Positions 48,450 through 57,020 of a stretch of DNA of 64,000 bases are shown here, piece after piece. A program made the position numbers and the translations under genes. A model generated the notes under the pieces. It had not been told where the DNA came from and ran no database searches. It saw only the letters and a list, made by a program, of their open reading frames with translations. Location of the stretch: assembly GCA_964533275.1 (NCBI GenBank), contig CAZHJK010000013.1, positions 1 through 64,000 on the forward strand, written 5' to 3'. Source of the DNA: CAZHJK01 sp964533275 (GTDB lineage: Bacteria > Bacillota > Clostridia > Eubacteriales > Garciellaceae). Numbering within the stretch: the stretch's first letter is position 1; each line of letters opens with the position of its first letter.

Positions 48450-49731
48450 TATAGTTTTTATAGTAGCATTAATTCTTCTATTCATATTAGGAGTTCCAGT
48501 AGCATTTAGTCTTGGAATAACAGCATTATTAATTATGTTCTTAAATACAGGAACTATAAATTTTGCTTCAATACCACAATTGATGGCATCAGGAGTAAAT
48601 ACATTTACCATTATAGCTGTACCCTTGTTCCTTTTAGCTGGTAAGATTATGAATATAGGTGGAATTACAATTAGACTATTTGACTTTTGTAGGAAATGTG
48701 TAGGATTCTTGCCAGGAGGTTTAGGTCATGTAAATGTTTTAGCAAGTATTATATTTGCTGGAATGTCAGGGACTGCAGTTTCAGATGCGGGTGGACTCGG
48801 ACTTGTGGAGATTAAGGCAATGAGGGAGAATGGATATGATAATGAATTTGCATGTGCATTAACAGCTGCTTCTTCTACTATAGGACCTATCATTCCACCT
48901 AGTTTGCCAATGGTAATATATGGGATGATGGCATCGGTATCAGTTGGTGCCCTTTTTATGGCTGGTATTATACCAGGTCTTGTAATGGCATTTATTATGA
49001 TGATTATAGTAGCGATTAAAGCTAAAAGGAATAACTATCCAAGAGAGCCATTTCCTACATTCAAGGAATTCTTGACTGCATTAAAGAGAGGGATATTACC
49101 GTTATTAACACCAGGTATAATAATAGGTGGTATATATACTGGGTTTTTCACACCTACTGAAGCTGCTGTTGTAGCAGTAATCTATTCACTTTTTCTAGCT
49201 AAATTTGTTTATAAGGAAATGTCATGGTTAAAACTTAAGCAAATCCTATGTGAAACAGTTCGTGATAGTGCTTCAATTGGGCTTATACTTGGAGCAGCCA
49301 CATTATATGGGAATGTAATTATTAGAGCACAAATTCCACAAAGTATTTTAGGTGTACTCACTGATACAATTCAATCACCTCTTGTTATGTTATTTGTATT
49401 GAATTTTTTCCTTTTAATCGTTGGCTGTTTTATGGAGACCGTATCTGCAATAACAATAATGATGCCATTAATTGTTCCACTATTAGATGTTACAGGGATA
49501 GACCCAGTACATTTTGGAGTCATAATGATTCTAAACTTAATGATTGGTGTTCTTACTCCACCATTTGGGTTAGTTTTATTTGTAATCTCACGAGTAGGTG
49601 AAGTTTCTATACCAAAACTTACTCGAGAAATTCTTCCATGGCTTGGTGGACTTTTGGTAGCACTGCTTATTTTAACTATTTTCCCTGATATTACTTTATT
49701 CTTGCCAAGAGTATTAGGACTAATAAACTAA
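48442..49731 (+). CDS. TRAP transporter large permease DctM
   Basis: 429 residues, about 12 hydrophobic segments. Landmarks: LLFILGVPVAFSLGITALL, FTIIAVPLFLLAGKIMNIGG, FAGMSGTAVSDAGGLGLVEI, IGPIIPPSLPMVIYGMM (substrate/Na+ site region), FFTPTEAAVVAVIYSLF, and GVIMILNLMIGVLTPPFGLVLFV. It is the ion-motive-force-coupled subunit of the TRAP system with DctP and DctQ. It starts inside the end of dctQ, with the site AGAAGGAGGGATATAATA. The next gene, another enolase-superfamily enzyme, follows 24 bases later. Confidence 0.95.
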   Translation: MISIVFIVALILLFILGVPVAFSLGITALLIMFLNTGTINFASIPQLMASGVNTFTIIAVPLFLLAGKIMNIGGITIRLFDFCRKCVGFLPGGLGHVNVLASIIFAGMSGTAVSDAGGLGLVEIKAMRENGYDNEFACALTAASSTIGPIIPPSLPMVIYGMMASVSVGALFMAGIIPGLVMAFIMMIIVAIKAKRNNYPREPFPTFKEFLTALKRGILPLLTPGIIIGGIYTGFFTPTEAAVVAVIYSLFLAKFVYKEMSWLKLKQILCETVRDSASIGLILGAATLYGNVIIRAQIPQSILGVLTDTIQSPLVMLFVLNFFLLIVGCFMETVSAITIMMPLIVPLLDVTGIDPVHFGVIMILNLMIGVLTPPFGLVLFVISRVGEVSIPKLTREILPWLGGLLVALLILTIFPDITLFLPRVLGLIN

Positions 49732-49755
49732 AAATAATAAATTGGAGGAATTATA

Positions 49756-50928
49756 ATGAAAATTACTAATGTTACAGCAATACCTCTTATTTTTCCATAT
49801 GAAAAACCAATTATGGATGCATTATACTATATTAAATATAGACAGGCACTTTTAATTAAAATTGAAACAGATATTGGAGTTTATGGAATTGGTGAAGCTG
49901 CTTGCTTTGGAGGACCACCTGAGACCACAAAAGTAGTTGTGGAAAAAGAGTTAGCTCCAAATTTAATTGGCGAAGATCCACTTAAAATAGAATGGATTTG
50001 GCAAAAACTATATAGGAGATCCATTCAACATGGAAGACGCGGTATTGTTATGTGCGCTATAAGTGGTGTTGATATCGCACTATGGGATATACTAGGGAAA
50101 GTATCTAATATGCCAGTATATAAACTATTAGGTGGCTTTAAGAATAAAATTCAGGCGTATGCAAGTGGAGGTTTTTATGCAGAAAATAAAGGGGAAAATG
50201 AGTTAGTAGAAGAGATGTCATCTTATGTTAGGAAAGGATTTAAGGCAGTAAAAATGAAGGTAGGAAGAACACCTCAAACGGCAATGAATCCTATACAATT
50301 TATGCCTGAAAATGAGATACATACATCTGTAGAGGAAGATATCAAGAGAGTTCAAGCTGTTAGGAAAGCAATTGGAAATGATATTACTCTAATGGTTGAT
50401 GCAAATGGTGCTTGGGATGTGCATACAGCTTTAGTAGTTGGTCGTGAATTAGAGAAGATGAAAGTCTATTGGATTGAGGAACCTACTTCGACAGATGATA
50501 TTAAAGGCAGTGCACATATAGCTGATCAGTTAGATATTTTAGTTACAGGTTATGAAACGGAGCAAGGTATTTATGGATTTAGAGAGCTTATAATAAATGA
50601 GGCAGTTGATGTCGTACAACCAGATTTGACTTGGTCAGGTGGATTTACCGAATGTTACAGGATATCTAGCATGGCATATGCATATAACAAGATGTGTGTG
50701 CCACATAGTTTTTCTTCAGTAGTAGCAATAGCTGCAAGTCTCCATTTTCTAGCATCAATCCCAAACGGGAAATTTTTAGAATTTGATCAAAATCCTAATG
50801 CGCTTAGAACTGAACTTAGTAAAGATGCATTTACAATTGATAATGAAGGGTATGTTTATCTTACTGATAAGCCTGGACTTGGCATTGAATTAAGAGAGGA
50901 TATAATAAACAAATATAGAATTGATTAG
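49756..50928 (+). CDS. Enolase-superfamily enzyme 3 (with barrel insertion)
   Basis: 390 residues, MR/MLE subgroup and closest in pattern to enzyme 1. VKMKVG (KxK), LMVDANGAWDVHTA, WIEEPTSTDDIKG, VTGYETEQGIYGF (again GYET where GENE is usual), and VPHSFSSVVAIAAS with HSFSS at the general-base histidine. After the KxK strand it has an insertion (RTPQTAMNPIQFMPENEIHT) missing from enzymes 1 and 2. It may act on a different epimer or lactone than the other two. Ribosome site TTGGAGGAATTATA; 24 bases after dctM, so probably co-transcribed. Confidence 0.9.
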   Translation: MKITNVTAIPLIFPYEKPIMDALYYIKYRQALLIKIETDIGVYGIGEAACFGGPPETTKVVVEKELAPNLIGEDPLKIEWIWQKLYRRSIQHGRRGIVMCAISGVDIALWDILGKVSNMPVYKLLGGFKNKIQAYASGGFYAENKGENELVEEMSSYVRKGFKAVKMKVGRTPQTAMNPIQFMPENEIHTSVEEDIKRVQAVRKAIGNDITLMVDANGAWDVHTALVVGRELEKMKVYWIEEPTSTDDIKGSAHIADQLDILVTGYETEQGIYGFRELIINEAVDVVQPDLTWSGGFTECYRISSMAYAYNKMCVPHSFSSVVAIAASLHFLASIPNGKFLEFDQNPNALRTELSKDAFTIDNEGYVYLTDKPGLGIELREDIINKYRID

Positions 50929-51137
50929 GAGTTATTAGAATTAAACAAATATAGATGGTTACCACTTAATAGTATATATTTAAAATTTAGTAAATTGTAT
51001 GATGAGTTAAAGAAATATTTCGACATATATTCTCTTGCTATATATAAATAGTACTTATTAAGTTTTTTTATATAAATAATAAAGACAAGAAATATGTTAG
51101 TGTGCAAAAGAGAGAATGTAGAAGGAGGTATATATAA

Positions 51138-51896
51138 GTGTTAAAAAAATTTAAAGATAATTTACAAAAAGGCCAGAATGTTTTAGGACCTTTCATGAAA
51201 ACAAGTGATCCTGCTTTTGTAGAAATTGCTGGACATGCAGGATTTGATTTTGCAATACTAGATATGGAACATGGGCCAATAGATATAATAATGTTACAAA
51301 ATTTAATAAGGGCAGCTCAGTGTTCAAATATTTTTCCTGTGGTTAGAGTTCAAGATGCTTCTGAAATATCAATTAATAAAGCTCTAGATGTAGGGGCCAT
51401 GGGGATACAAGTTCCACAGATAAAGAGCGCACAACAAGCTAATGAAGTGATAAAAGCTGCAAGGTTTTCTCCAGATGGAAATAGGGGAGTTTGTAGATTT
51501 GTAAGAAGTGCAAATTATTCAGCAAAAGATAAATTTGAATTCTTTAAAGAAGCAAATGAAAATTTACTTATTTTACAACTTGAGGGGACAGAGGCAATAG
51601 AAAATTTAGAAGAAATTTTAGAGGTAAAGGGTATCGATATAATATTTATAGGGCCATATGATCTTTCTCAGTCATTAGGAGTTCCAGGACAGGTAAATCA
51701 TCCTGAAGTGCATATGAAGATGAAGTATATAATTGAAAAAGCAAGGGGAAAAGAAATAGTTGTTGGTACATTCGTCGATAATATGGAAAATGCAAAACTG
51801 TGGAAGGGATTAGGAGTGCAGTATATTTCTTATTCCGTTGATGTGGGACTATTTTATCAATATTGCAATGATATAGTGGAAAAATATAAGAAATAG
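51138..51896 (+). CDS. HpcH/HpaI-family aldolase
   Basis: 252 residues, class II pyruvate aldolase barrel. FDFAILDMEHGPIDIIMLQ, FPVVRVQDASEISINKALDVGAMGIQVPQ (quoted in parts), ADGNRG-like FSPDGNRGVCRFVRS, LQLEGTEAIENLEEIL with the metal glutamate, and IIFIGPYDLSQSLGVPG with the metal aspartate. It cleaves a 2-keto-3-deoxy (or 4-hydroxy-2-oxo) acid to pyruvate and an aldehyde, consistent with the products of the dehydratase genes upstream; the aldehyde would suit the alcohol dehydrogenase encoded next. The start is GTG, with the site AGAAGGAGGTATATATAA. 209 bases separate it from the preceding gene. Confidence 0.92.
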   Translation: MLKKFKDNLQKGQNVLGPFMKTSDPAFVEIAGHAGFDFAILDMEHGPIDIIMLQNLIRAAQCSNIFPVVRVQDASEISINKALDVGAMGIQVPQIKSAQQANEVIKAARFSPDGNRGVCRFVRSANYSAKDKFEFFKEANENLLILQLEGTEAIENLEEILEVKGIDIIFIGPYDLSQSLGVPGQVNHPEVHMKMKYIIEKARGKEIVVGTFVDNMENAKLWKGLGVQYISYSVDVGLFYQYCNDIVEKYKK

Positions 51897-52345
51897 TTTA
51901 TAGAAGGTACACTATAAAATAATATGAAAAACCGAACATTTGAGTCTGGCTAAAACATTATATAAGAGTATGATAAATAGCATACATCAGAATGAAAAAG
52001 GCTATCAATATCAAATTAATTTCGTCTACATTATTGGGATTACAACAAAAATGCCTATATTAAGTAATAAAGCAAATTATAAAAAAGAAGACTTATAAAT
52101 ATACTATACACACAATTCCTGATATTAGTGAACATAATGTTGTTTTGTAAGTTGTAAGAATTAAATTGTTATTTGTAGATATTAACATCATTTAAGCCGT
52201 AAGCTTCTAAAGTTTTAGAAGAAGAGCTAAATCAAATAATTAACTATAAATAAATTTTAGTACAGATCCTTAGAAAAATTTAATATACGACTAAGAATAA
52301 TGTTTTCTTATTATTCCATAAATATAGATGGAAGGATGGAGTTTA
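51897..52345. other. Gap without a clear gene
   Basis: 449 AT-rich bases. A 56-codon open stretch on the plus strand (51931-52098) has no start codon with a ribosome site and matches nothing recognised; it may be a remnant. No strong terminator or promoter is seen. The last bases contain GGATGGAG, the ribosome site of the dehydrogenase gene. Confidence 0.4.
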
Positions 52346-53521
52346 GTGTCTGTAGAAATGATATTTCCAAAATTAATTATAAGTGGTGTAAATTCATTAG
52401 ATTATTTAAAAGATTTAAAAGGTATGAGAGCTTTTATTGTTATGTCAGGCTTGTTTGCAAAAAGTAATAGTTATGGAGTTTCATTAATAACGAAGTATCT
52501 TACACAAGCTGGTTTTAAATATAAAATAATTTACAGCCAGGGACAGGAACCTACTTTAGAATATGTGAGAGATTCTTCTATACAGTTACAAATGTTTGCT
52601 CCTGACTACATTATTGCAGTTGGTGGTGGTTCCACACTGGATGCAGCTAAGATAATGAAAGTTTTATATGAGTATCCAAATATAAGCGACAGGTCATTGT
52701 TTGATAGATTTAATCTACCTCCTTTAACTAACAGGGCGAAAGTTGTAGCAATTCCAACCACAAGCGGTACAGGCTCTGAAGTTACACCTCATAATGTAGT
52801 TTATATTAAATCAGATAATTCTGATATTCCTTACATAAAGAGCTCTGTGGTTGATTATCAACTAATACCTGATGTTGTTATACTTGATCCATCATTAACA
52901 GTAAGTATACCTCCTAGTATTTCAGCAAGCACGGGTATGGATGCTCTAGTACATGCAATAGAAGCATATATTTCTAAAAAACCAGGGAGTGTTTTCACTG
53001 ACGAATATGCACTTAAAGCTATTAAGTTAATTTTTGAATATTTGCCAAGGGCTTACAAAGATAGCAATGATATCGAGGCAAGAACAAAGATGCAAGAAGC
53101 TGCCACGATGGCAGGTATTGCTATAGCTAACAAGGGCACTGGTCTTGCTCATGGAACAGGTCAGCAACTCGGTCCAGTATTTAATGTGAGACATGGGCTT
53201 TCTGTTTCCATAGTTCTAGAAGCTGTGATGAGATTTAACTATGATGAATGTATAAATGAGTACCTTGAAATTTCCCGTTACCTAGGAATTGATGAGGGTG
53301 AAAAGGTAAGAACTATTCAAAAACTCTTTCACACAATAAAAAAGCTAATGGATAAAATAGACTTTCCTACTAAGATTCAAGATTTAGGTATAAATAAGGA
53401 AGATTATATAAGTAAAATAGATTTTATGGCTGAGAATGCATTGAAAAATGGAGCTACATTGACAAATCCCAAGAGACCAACATTAGAAGATGCCAAAAAA
53501 GTTTTTTTGTCTATATGTTAA
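52346..53521 (+). CDS. Iron-containing alcohol dehydrogenase
   Basis: About 391 residues, group III ADH. VGGGSTLDAAKIMKVL is the NAD(P)-binding GGGS motif, PTTSGTGSEVTPHNVV the conserved loop, and metal ligands are expected in STGMDALVHAIEAYIS (D, H) and GLAHGTGQQLGPVFNVRHGL (two H). It reduces aldehydes to alcohols or oxidises hydroxy acids with NAD(P)H. In this cluster it could reduce the aldehyde released by the HpcH/HpaI aldolase (tartronate-semialdehyde- or lactaldehyde-like). The start is probably GTG 52346, 5-6 bases after GGATGGAG; ATG 52328 lacks a site. Confidence 0.93.
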   Translation: MSVEMIFPKLIISGVNSLDYLKDLKGMRAFIVMSGLFAKSNSYGVSLITKYLTQAGFKYKIIYSQGQEPTLEYVRDSSIQLQMFAPDYIIAVGGGSTLDAAKIMKVLYEYPNISDRSLFDRFNLPPLTNRAKVVAIPTTSGTGSEVTPHNVVYIKSDNSDIPYIKSSVVDYQLIPDVVILDPSLTVSIPPSISASTGMDALVHAIEAYISKKPGSVFTDEYALKAIKLIFEYLPRAYKDSNDIEARTKMQEAATMAGIAIANKGTGLAHGTGQQLGPVFNVRHGLSVSIVLEAVMRFNYDECINEYLEISRYLGIDEGEKVRTIQKLFHTIKKLMDKIDFPTKIQDLGINKEDYISKIDFMAENALKNGATLTNPKRPTLEDAKKVFLSIC

Positions 53522-53911
53522 AATTAAACTGAATCTAAAGGTTTGTTACAATCAGAAAAAAAGTGATGAGGCAATACATATTAAGGTATTAGAAATGTAT
53601 ACGGGTGTGGGTTCTCAGAAAGATTGAATGTCTAAGGGAAATCGAGAATTAGGGACTGAAAATAAGAGATAAAGGATTTAACTTTATTAGTAGAGTAATA
53701 ACTTCCAATATCCTTTAAATTTAATATAATCTTATTATTCTTATTCATAATCTTTATCCTAGTTTTAATGAGTGCCCTGCATAAAAGCTGTACAATAGAG
53801 ATTTTATTAGTAATAATTTAAAAGTAATTAAAGAAGTATAAAAAATTGATAATAATATGCTAAGACCGCCTAAAAAATAAGTTTAAACATATAATATTAG
53901 GAGGACTAAAA
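53522..53911. other. Gap without a clear gene
   Basis: 390 AT-rich bases. AAAGGAT and ATCCTTT (about 53672 and 53713) form weak long-range arms. No good promoter or terminator is seen. AGGAGGACTAAAA at the end is the ribosome site of the aldolase gene. Confidence 0.4.
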
Positions 53912-54874
53912 ATGAATATATTAGAACGAATAGGAAATACTGGACTAGTCCCGGTAGTTGTAATTGAAAAAGCAGAAGATGCGGTACCAGCTGCAAAAGC
54001 ATTAATGGATGCAGGTGTAAATGTTATGGAAATTACAATGCGTACTGATGCCGGGATTCAGGCAATTGCTAATGTAAGAGAGGCTTGCCCAGACATGCTT
54101 GTAGGTGCAGGAACAATATTATCTTTAGAGAAAGCAAAGGAAGCTGTTAATGCAGGGGCACAGTTTATTGTATCTCCTGGATTTAATCCAATTGTTGTAA
54201 AATGGTGTGTTGAACACGATATACCAATTACACCAGGGTGTGTTACTCCTACTGAAATAGAACAGGCATTATCATATGGACTGAAGGTATTAAAATTCTT
54301 CCCTGCAAGTGTATATGGAGGTGTAAAGGGCTGTAAAGCATTAAATGGACCTTATAAGTCTGCAGATGTAAAGTTTATACCCACAGGTGGTGTAAACAAT
54401 GATAATTTGGCAGAATATGCAGACAAGTCATTTATCCACGCAATTGGAGGAGGATGGCTATGCAATACAAAGGACATAACCAACCATAATTTTAAAAATA
54501 TTACTGATATTGCATCAAAAGCTGTTGATATTCTCTTAGGTTTCGAACTTGCCCACATAGGGATAAATGGAGAGAATGATGAGGAATCTATACAGATTGT
54601 AAAAGAGTTTCAAGAATCATTTAATCTATCTCCAAAGTATGGGAATAGTTCTAACTTTGCCGGATCTGGAATTGAGGTTATGAAAAAGGCAGGGTTAGGT
54701 AAGAACGGACATATAGCTATTTGTACAAACAATGTACAAAGGGCCATTTACTATTTAAAAGATAGAGGATTTGAAGTATTAAAGGATACATGCAAATATA
54801 AAGAAGATAAAATCATTGCAATATACTTAAAAAAAGAAATAGGCAATTTTGCAATACACCTATTACAAAAGTAA
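53912..54874 (+). CDS. KDPG/KHG aldolase fused to a VOC (glyoxalase-like) domain
   Basis: 320 residues in two parts. Residues 1-205: an Eda-type aldolase with GVNVMEITMRTDAGIQAI (catalytic glutamate), VGAGTILSLEKAKEA, VLKFFPASVYGG (Schiff-base lysine) and FIPTGGVNNDNL. Residues about 213-320: a second domain beginning FELAHIGINGEN and containing GKNGHIAICTNNVQRAIYYL, FEVLKDTCKY and IIAIYLKKEIGNFAIHLLQK, the paired beta-alpha-beta pattern of VOC/glyoxalase proteins. The first part makes pyruvate and an aldehyde; the VOC part may tune specificity or do a following step. Ends at a strong terminator. Confidence 0.9.
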   Translation: MNILERIGNTGLVPVVVIEKAEDAVPAAKALMDAGVNVMEITMRTDAGIQAIANVREACPDMLVGAGTILSLEKAKEAVNAGAQFIVSPGFNPIVVKWCVEHDIPITPGCVTPTEIEQALSYGLKVLKFFPASVYGGVKGCKALNGPYKSADVKFIPTGGVNNDNLAEYADKSFIHAIGGGWLCNTKDITNHNFKNITDIASKAVDILLGFELAHIGINGENDEESIQIVKEFQESFNLSPKYGNSSNFAGSGIEVMKKAGLGKNGHIAICTNNVQRAIYYLKDRGFEVLKDTCKYKEDKIIAIYLKKEIGNFAIHLLQK

Positions 54875-54884
54875 GAGTTTATTT

Positions 54885-54930
54885 AAAACCATTTACAATG
54901 TGTTACTCCCATTGTAAATGGTTTTTTTTT
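54885..54930 (+). terminator. Strong terminator closing the sugar-acid cluster
   Basis: AAAACCATTTACAATG (54885-54900) and CATTGTAAATGGTTTT (54910-54925) are perfect 16-bp arms followed by further T residues. Confidence 0.92.
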
Positions 54931-55016
54931 ATTGCATTTTAATTATCTTTTTCAGTAGAAAAACTTTGCTAATAAAAAATTACATTAAATTTCGTTAAAA
55001 ATTTATCGTTTTATTG

Positions 55017-55065
55017 TTGACAAAGATTATACTGGTTGCTATAATAGTTACCAAAGGTAGCTACC
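55017..55065 (+). promoter_or_regulatory. Sigma-A promoter with overlapping dyads upstream of the TrmB-like gene
   Basis: TTGACA (55017-55022), 17 bp, TATAAT (55040-55045). An imperfect dyad, GGTTGCTAT-A-ATAGTTACC (55035-55053), covers the -10, and the palindrome GGTAGCTACC follows at 55057-55066. This suits repression by the adjacent regulator. The resulting leader is about 200 nt. Confidence 0.65.
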
Positions 55066-55250
55066 ATTTAAAATTAATATTTGAACACTGTAATTTGAAG
55101 TAGAAAAGTATCAAACTGCTCCAGTAATATCAGGTTTTGTATATCTTTATCAAATTCAAATCCTGCAATCTGTGATATAATTAGACACATATAATTTGAA
55201 ACTTTATAGTTAACATAATAACGAAAATCATAGATTAAAGGAGAATAAAG

Positions 55251-56060
55251 ATGGATAAGACAATTAATTTATTAAAAAACTTTGATTTTACTGAATCTGA
55301 AGCTAAGGCATATATCTCATTAGTGAAGAATGGGACATGCTCAGGTTATGAGGTTAGCAAGTTATCAGGAGTGCCTCGTTCAAAAATTTATAATATTTTA
55401 GAAAATCTTTATAATAAAGGTTTTGTTACAAATACAAGGGATGGGAAAGCACTTCTATATAAAGCAGAACCGATTGAGCACATAACAAGACTTATTAAAA
55501 ATTCAACTGAAGACAAGCTTAATTTACTAAGTAAGCAGATGGAGAGTTTTAAAGTAGAAAAGGATAATGATCAAATCTGGAACTTAAATGGTTATGAAAT
55601 AATCATTAATAAATGTCTGGAGATTATTGAAAGAGCAGAACAAGAAATTTTAATCCAAATATGGGCGGATGATTTAACACCCCGTTTGGAAGACATCATT
55701 ATTGAAAAACAAAATTCTTTAGGCCGAGTGCTTATAATTCTTTACGACACTCAAAGTTTGTATGACACCAGGATAAAAAATTATTATAGGCATAGATTTG
55801 AAAGAAGCAAACTTAAGGATACTGGAAGTAGATGGATCACCCTTACCATTGACTCTAATGAAATGCTACATGCTACTATTCAAAATGAAAAGGTAGCAGA
55901 AGGAATATATACGAAAAATTCAGGGATGGTATTCTTTGCCCATGAATATATAAAGCATGATGCCTATTGCCTTAGATTAATTGATGCACTAGGGGATAGA
56001 GTAAAGGAAGTGTTTGGAGAGAATATGGAGGGTATCCGGGATGTATTTGTAATAAAATAA
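55251..56060 (+). CDS. TrmB-family transcriptional regulator
   Basis: 269 residues. N-terminal winged helix: LLKNFDFTESEAKAYISLVKNG, EVSKLSGVPRSKIYNILENLYNKGFV, then the TrmB C-terminal region with YKAEPIEHITRLI and a PLD-like fold (EILIQIWADDLTPRLEDIII in parts), where sugars or other ligands bind in characterised members. It probably controls the two genes that follow 18 bases later (TauE/SafE permease, cyclodeaminase-family enzyme) and itself, since dyads overlap its promoter. Ribosome site AAAGGAGAATAAAG. Confidence 0.9.
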   Translation: MDKTINLLKNFDFTESEAKAYISLVKNGTCSGYEVSKLSGVPRSKIYNILENLYNKGFVTNTRDGKALLYKAEPIEHITRLIKNSTEDKLNLLSKQMESFKVEKDNDQIWNLNGYEIIINKCLEIIERAEQEILIQIWADDLTPRLEDIIIEKQNSLGRVLIILYDTQSLYDTRIKNYYRHRFERSKLKDTGSRWITLTIDSNEMLHATIQNEKVAEGIYTKNSGMVFFAHEYIKHDAYCLRLIDALGDRVKEVFGENMEGIRDVFVIK

Positions 56061-56078
56061 TACTTAGGGGGTACCGAC

Positions 56079-56963
56079 ATGATAGTTAATATTATATTAG
56101 TACTAATAGTTTTAGTTAATGGAATATTTGCAATTAAGTTTATACAAGATTTTGTTGCTAATAGGGGAGAAGCAAAGAAGGAGCCTGGCAACCCTATAGC
56201 AATGGCTATTTCTACTTTTATTATGTTTCTTTTATCTACCTTTGGAATATCAGATTTTGCCATAGGTACAGTTTTATACAGTAAGTTAAAATGGACTAAT
56301 GCTAAAATTTTACCTGGAACATTAAATACCCAATGTGTAATTCCTGTTGCAGTTATGGCATTGGCATATATCTCATCCATAGATGTAGATCTTGCAACTT
56401 TAATAATAGCAATTCTAGCACAGGTTTTAGGTGCTTATATAGGACCGAGATATGTTGTAAAGATGAATGTAAATCTAATTAAGAAATTTATTTCAGCTGG
56501 TTTATTAATAGCTGCCGCATTAATTTTAATGGGTAAAGTTGGGATTTATCCTTCAGGTGGCGAAGCCACAGGTTTAACAGGATTTAAATTAGTTTTACTT
56601 GGAGTGTTATCCTTTGCATATGGGGCATTAAATAATGTAGGGATCGGCTCTTATGCATTGACTATGGCAACAGTATATGCACTAGGGCTAAACCCAGGGG
56701 TATCATTCCCAATAATGATGGGTGCTTGTACATTCTCTGTTCCTATAGGAAGCATGCAATTTATTAAATTTAAATCCTATTCAAGAAAAATCACATTGTT
56801 TGCAGCAATATTTGGTTCAATGGGAGTATTAGTTGCAGTATTCATAGTAAAGAGTATGGATGTTGCAATGCTACAATGGGTGGTTGCTGCGGTATTGATT
56901 TATAGTTCTATAACAATGATTATGGATATAATTAAAGCAAAAAAAGATAATGTAGAAGCATAA
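56079..56963 (+). CDS. TauE/SafE (TSUP) family permease
   Basis: 294 residues, eight or so membrane segments in the two-fold TSUP arrangement: IVNIILVLIVLVNGIFAIKF, FLLSTFGISDFAIGTVLY, LPGTLNTQCVIPVAVMAL, LGAYIGPRYVVKMNVNLI, and GVLSFAYGALNNVGIGSYAL in the second half. TSUP members export or import sulfonates, sulfite or other organic anions; the direction and substrate are unknown here. It is between the TrmB-like regulator and an ornithine-cyclodeaminase-family gene. Site TTAGGGGGTACCGAC. Confidence 0.88.
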   Translation: MIVNIILVLIVLVNGIFAIKFIQDFVANRGEAKKEPGNPIAMAISTFIMFLLSTFGISDFAIGTVLYSKLKWTNAKILPGTLNTQCVIPVAVMALAYISSIDVDLATLIIAILAQVLGAYIGPRYVVKMNVNLIKKFISAGLLIAAALILMGKVGIYPSGGEATGLTGFKLVLLGVLSFAYGALNNVGIGSYALTMATVYALGLNPGVSFPIMMGACTFSVPIGSMQFIKFKSYSRKITLFAAIFGSMGVLVAVFIVKSMDVAMLQWVVAAVLIYSSITMIMDIIKAKKDNVEA

Positions 56964-57020
56964 ATGTAAGAAAAAATTTCCTTAACTGAGTAATAAAATA
57001 ATGAAAGGGAGAATACAGAG

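Noticed and set aside
50925..51107. 60-codon frame on the minus strand
   Set aside because: Lies in an AT-rich gap with no ribosome site and no family pattern.
51931..52098. 56-codon open stretch on the plus strand
   Set aside because: No start with a ribosome site and no family recognised; recorded only as gap content.
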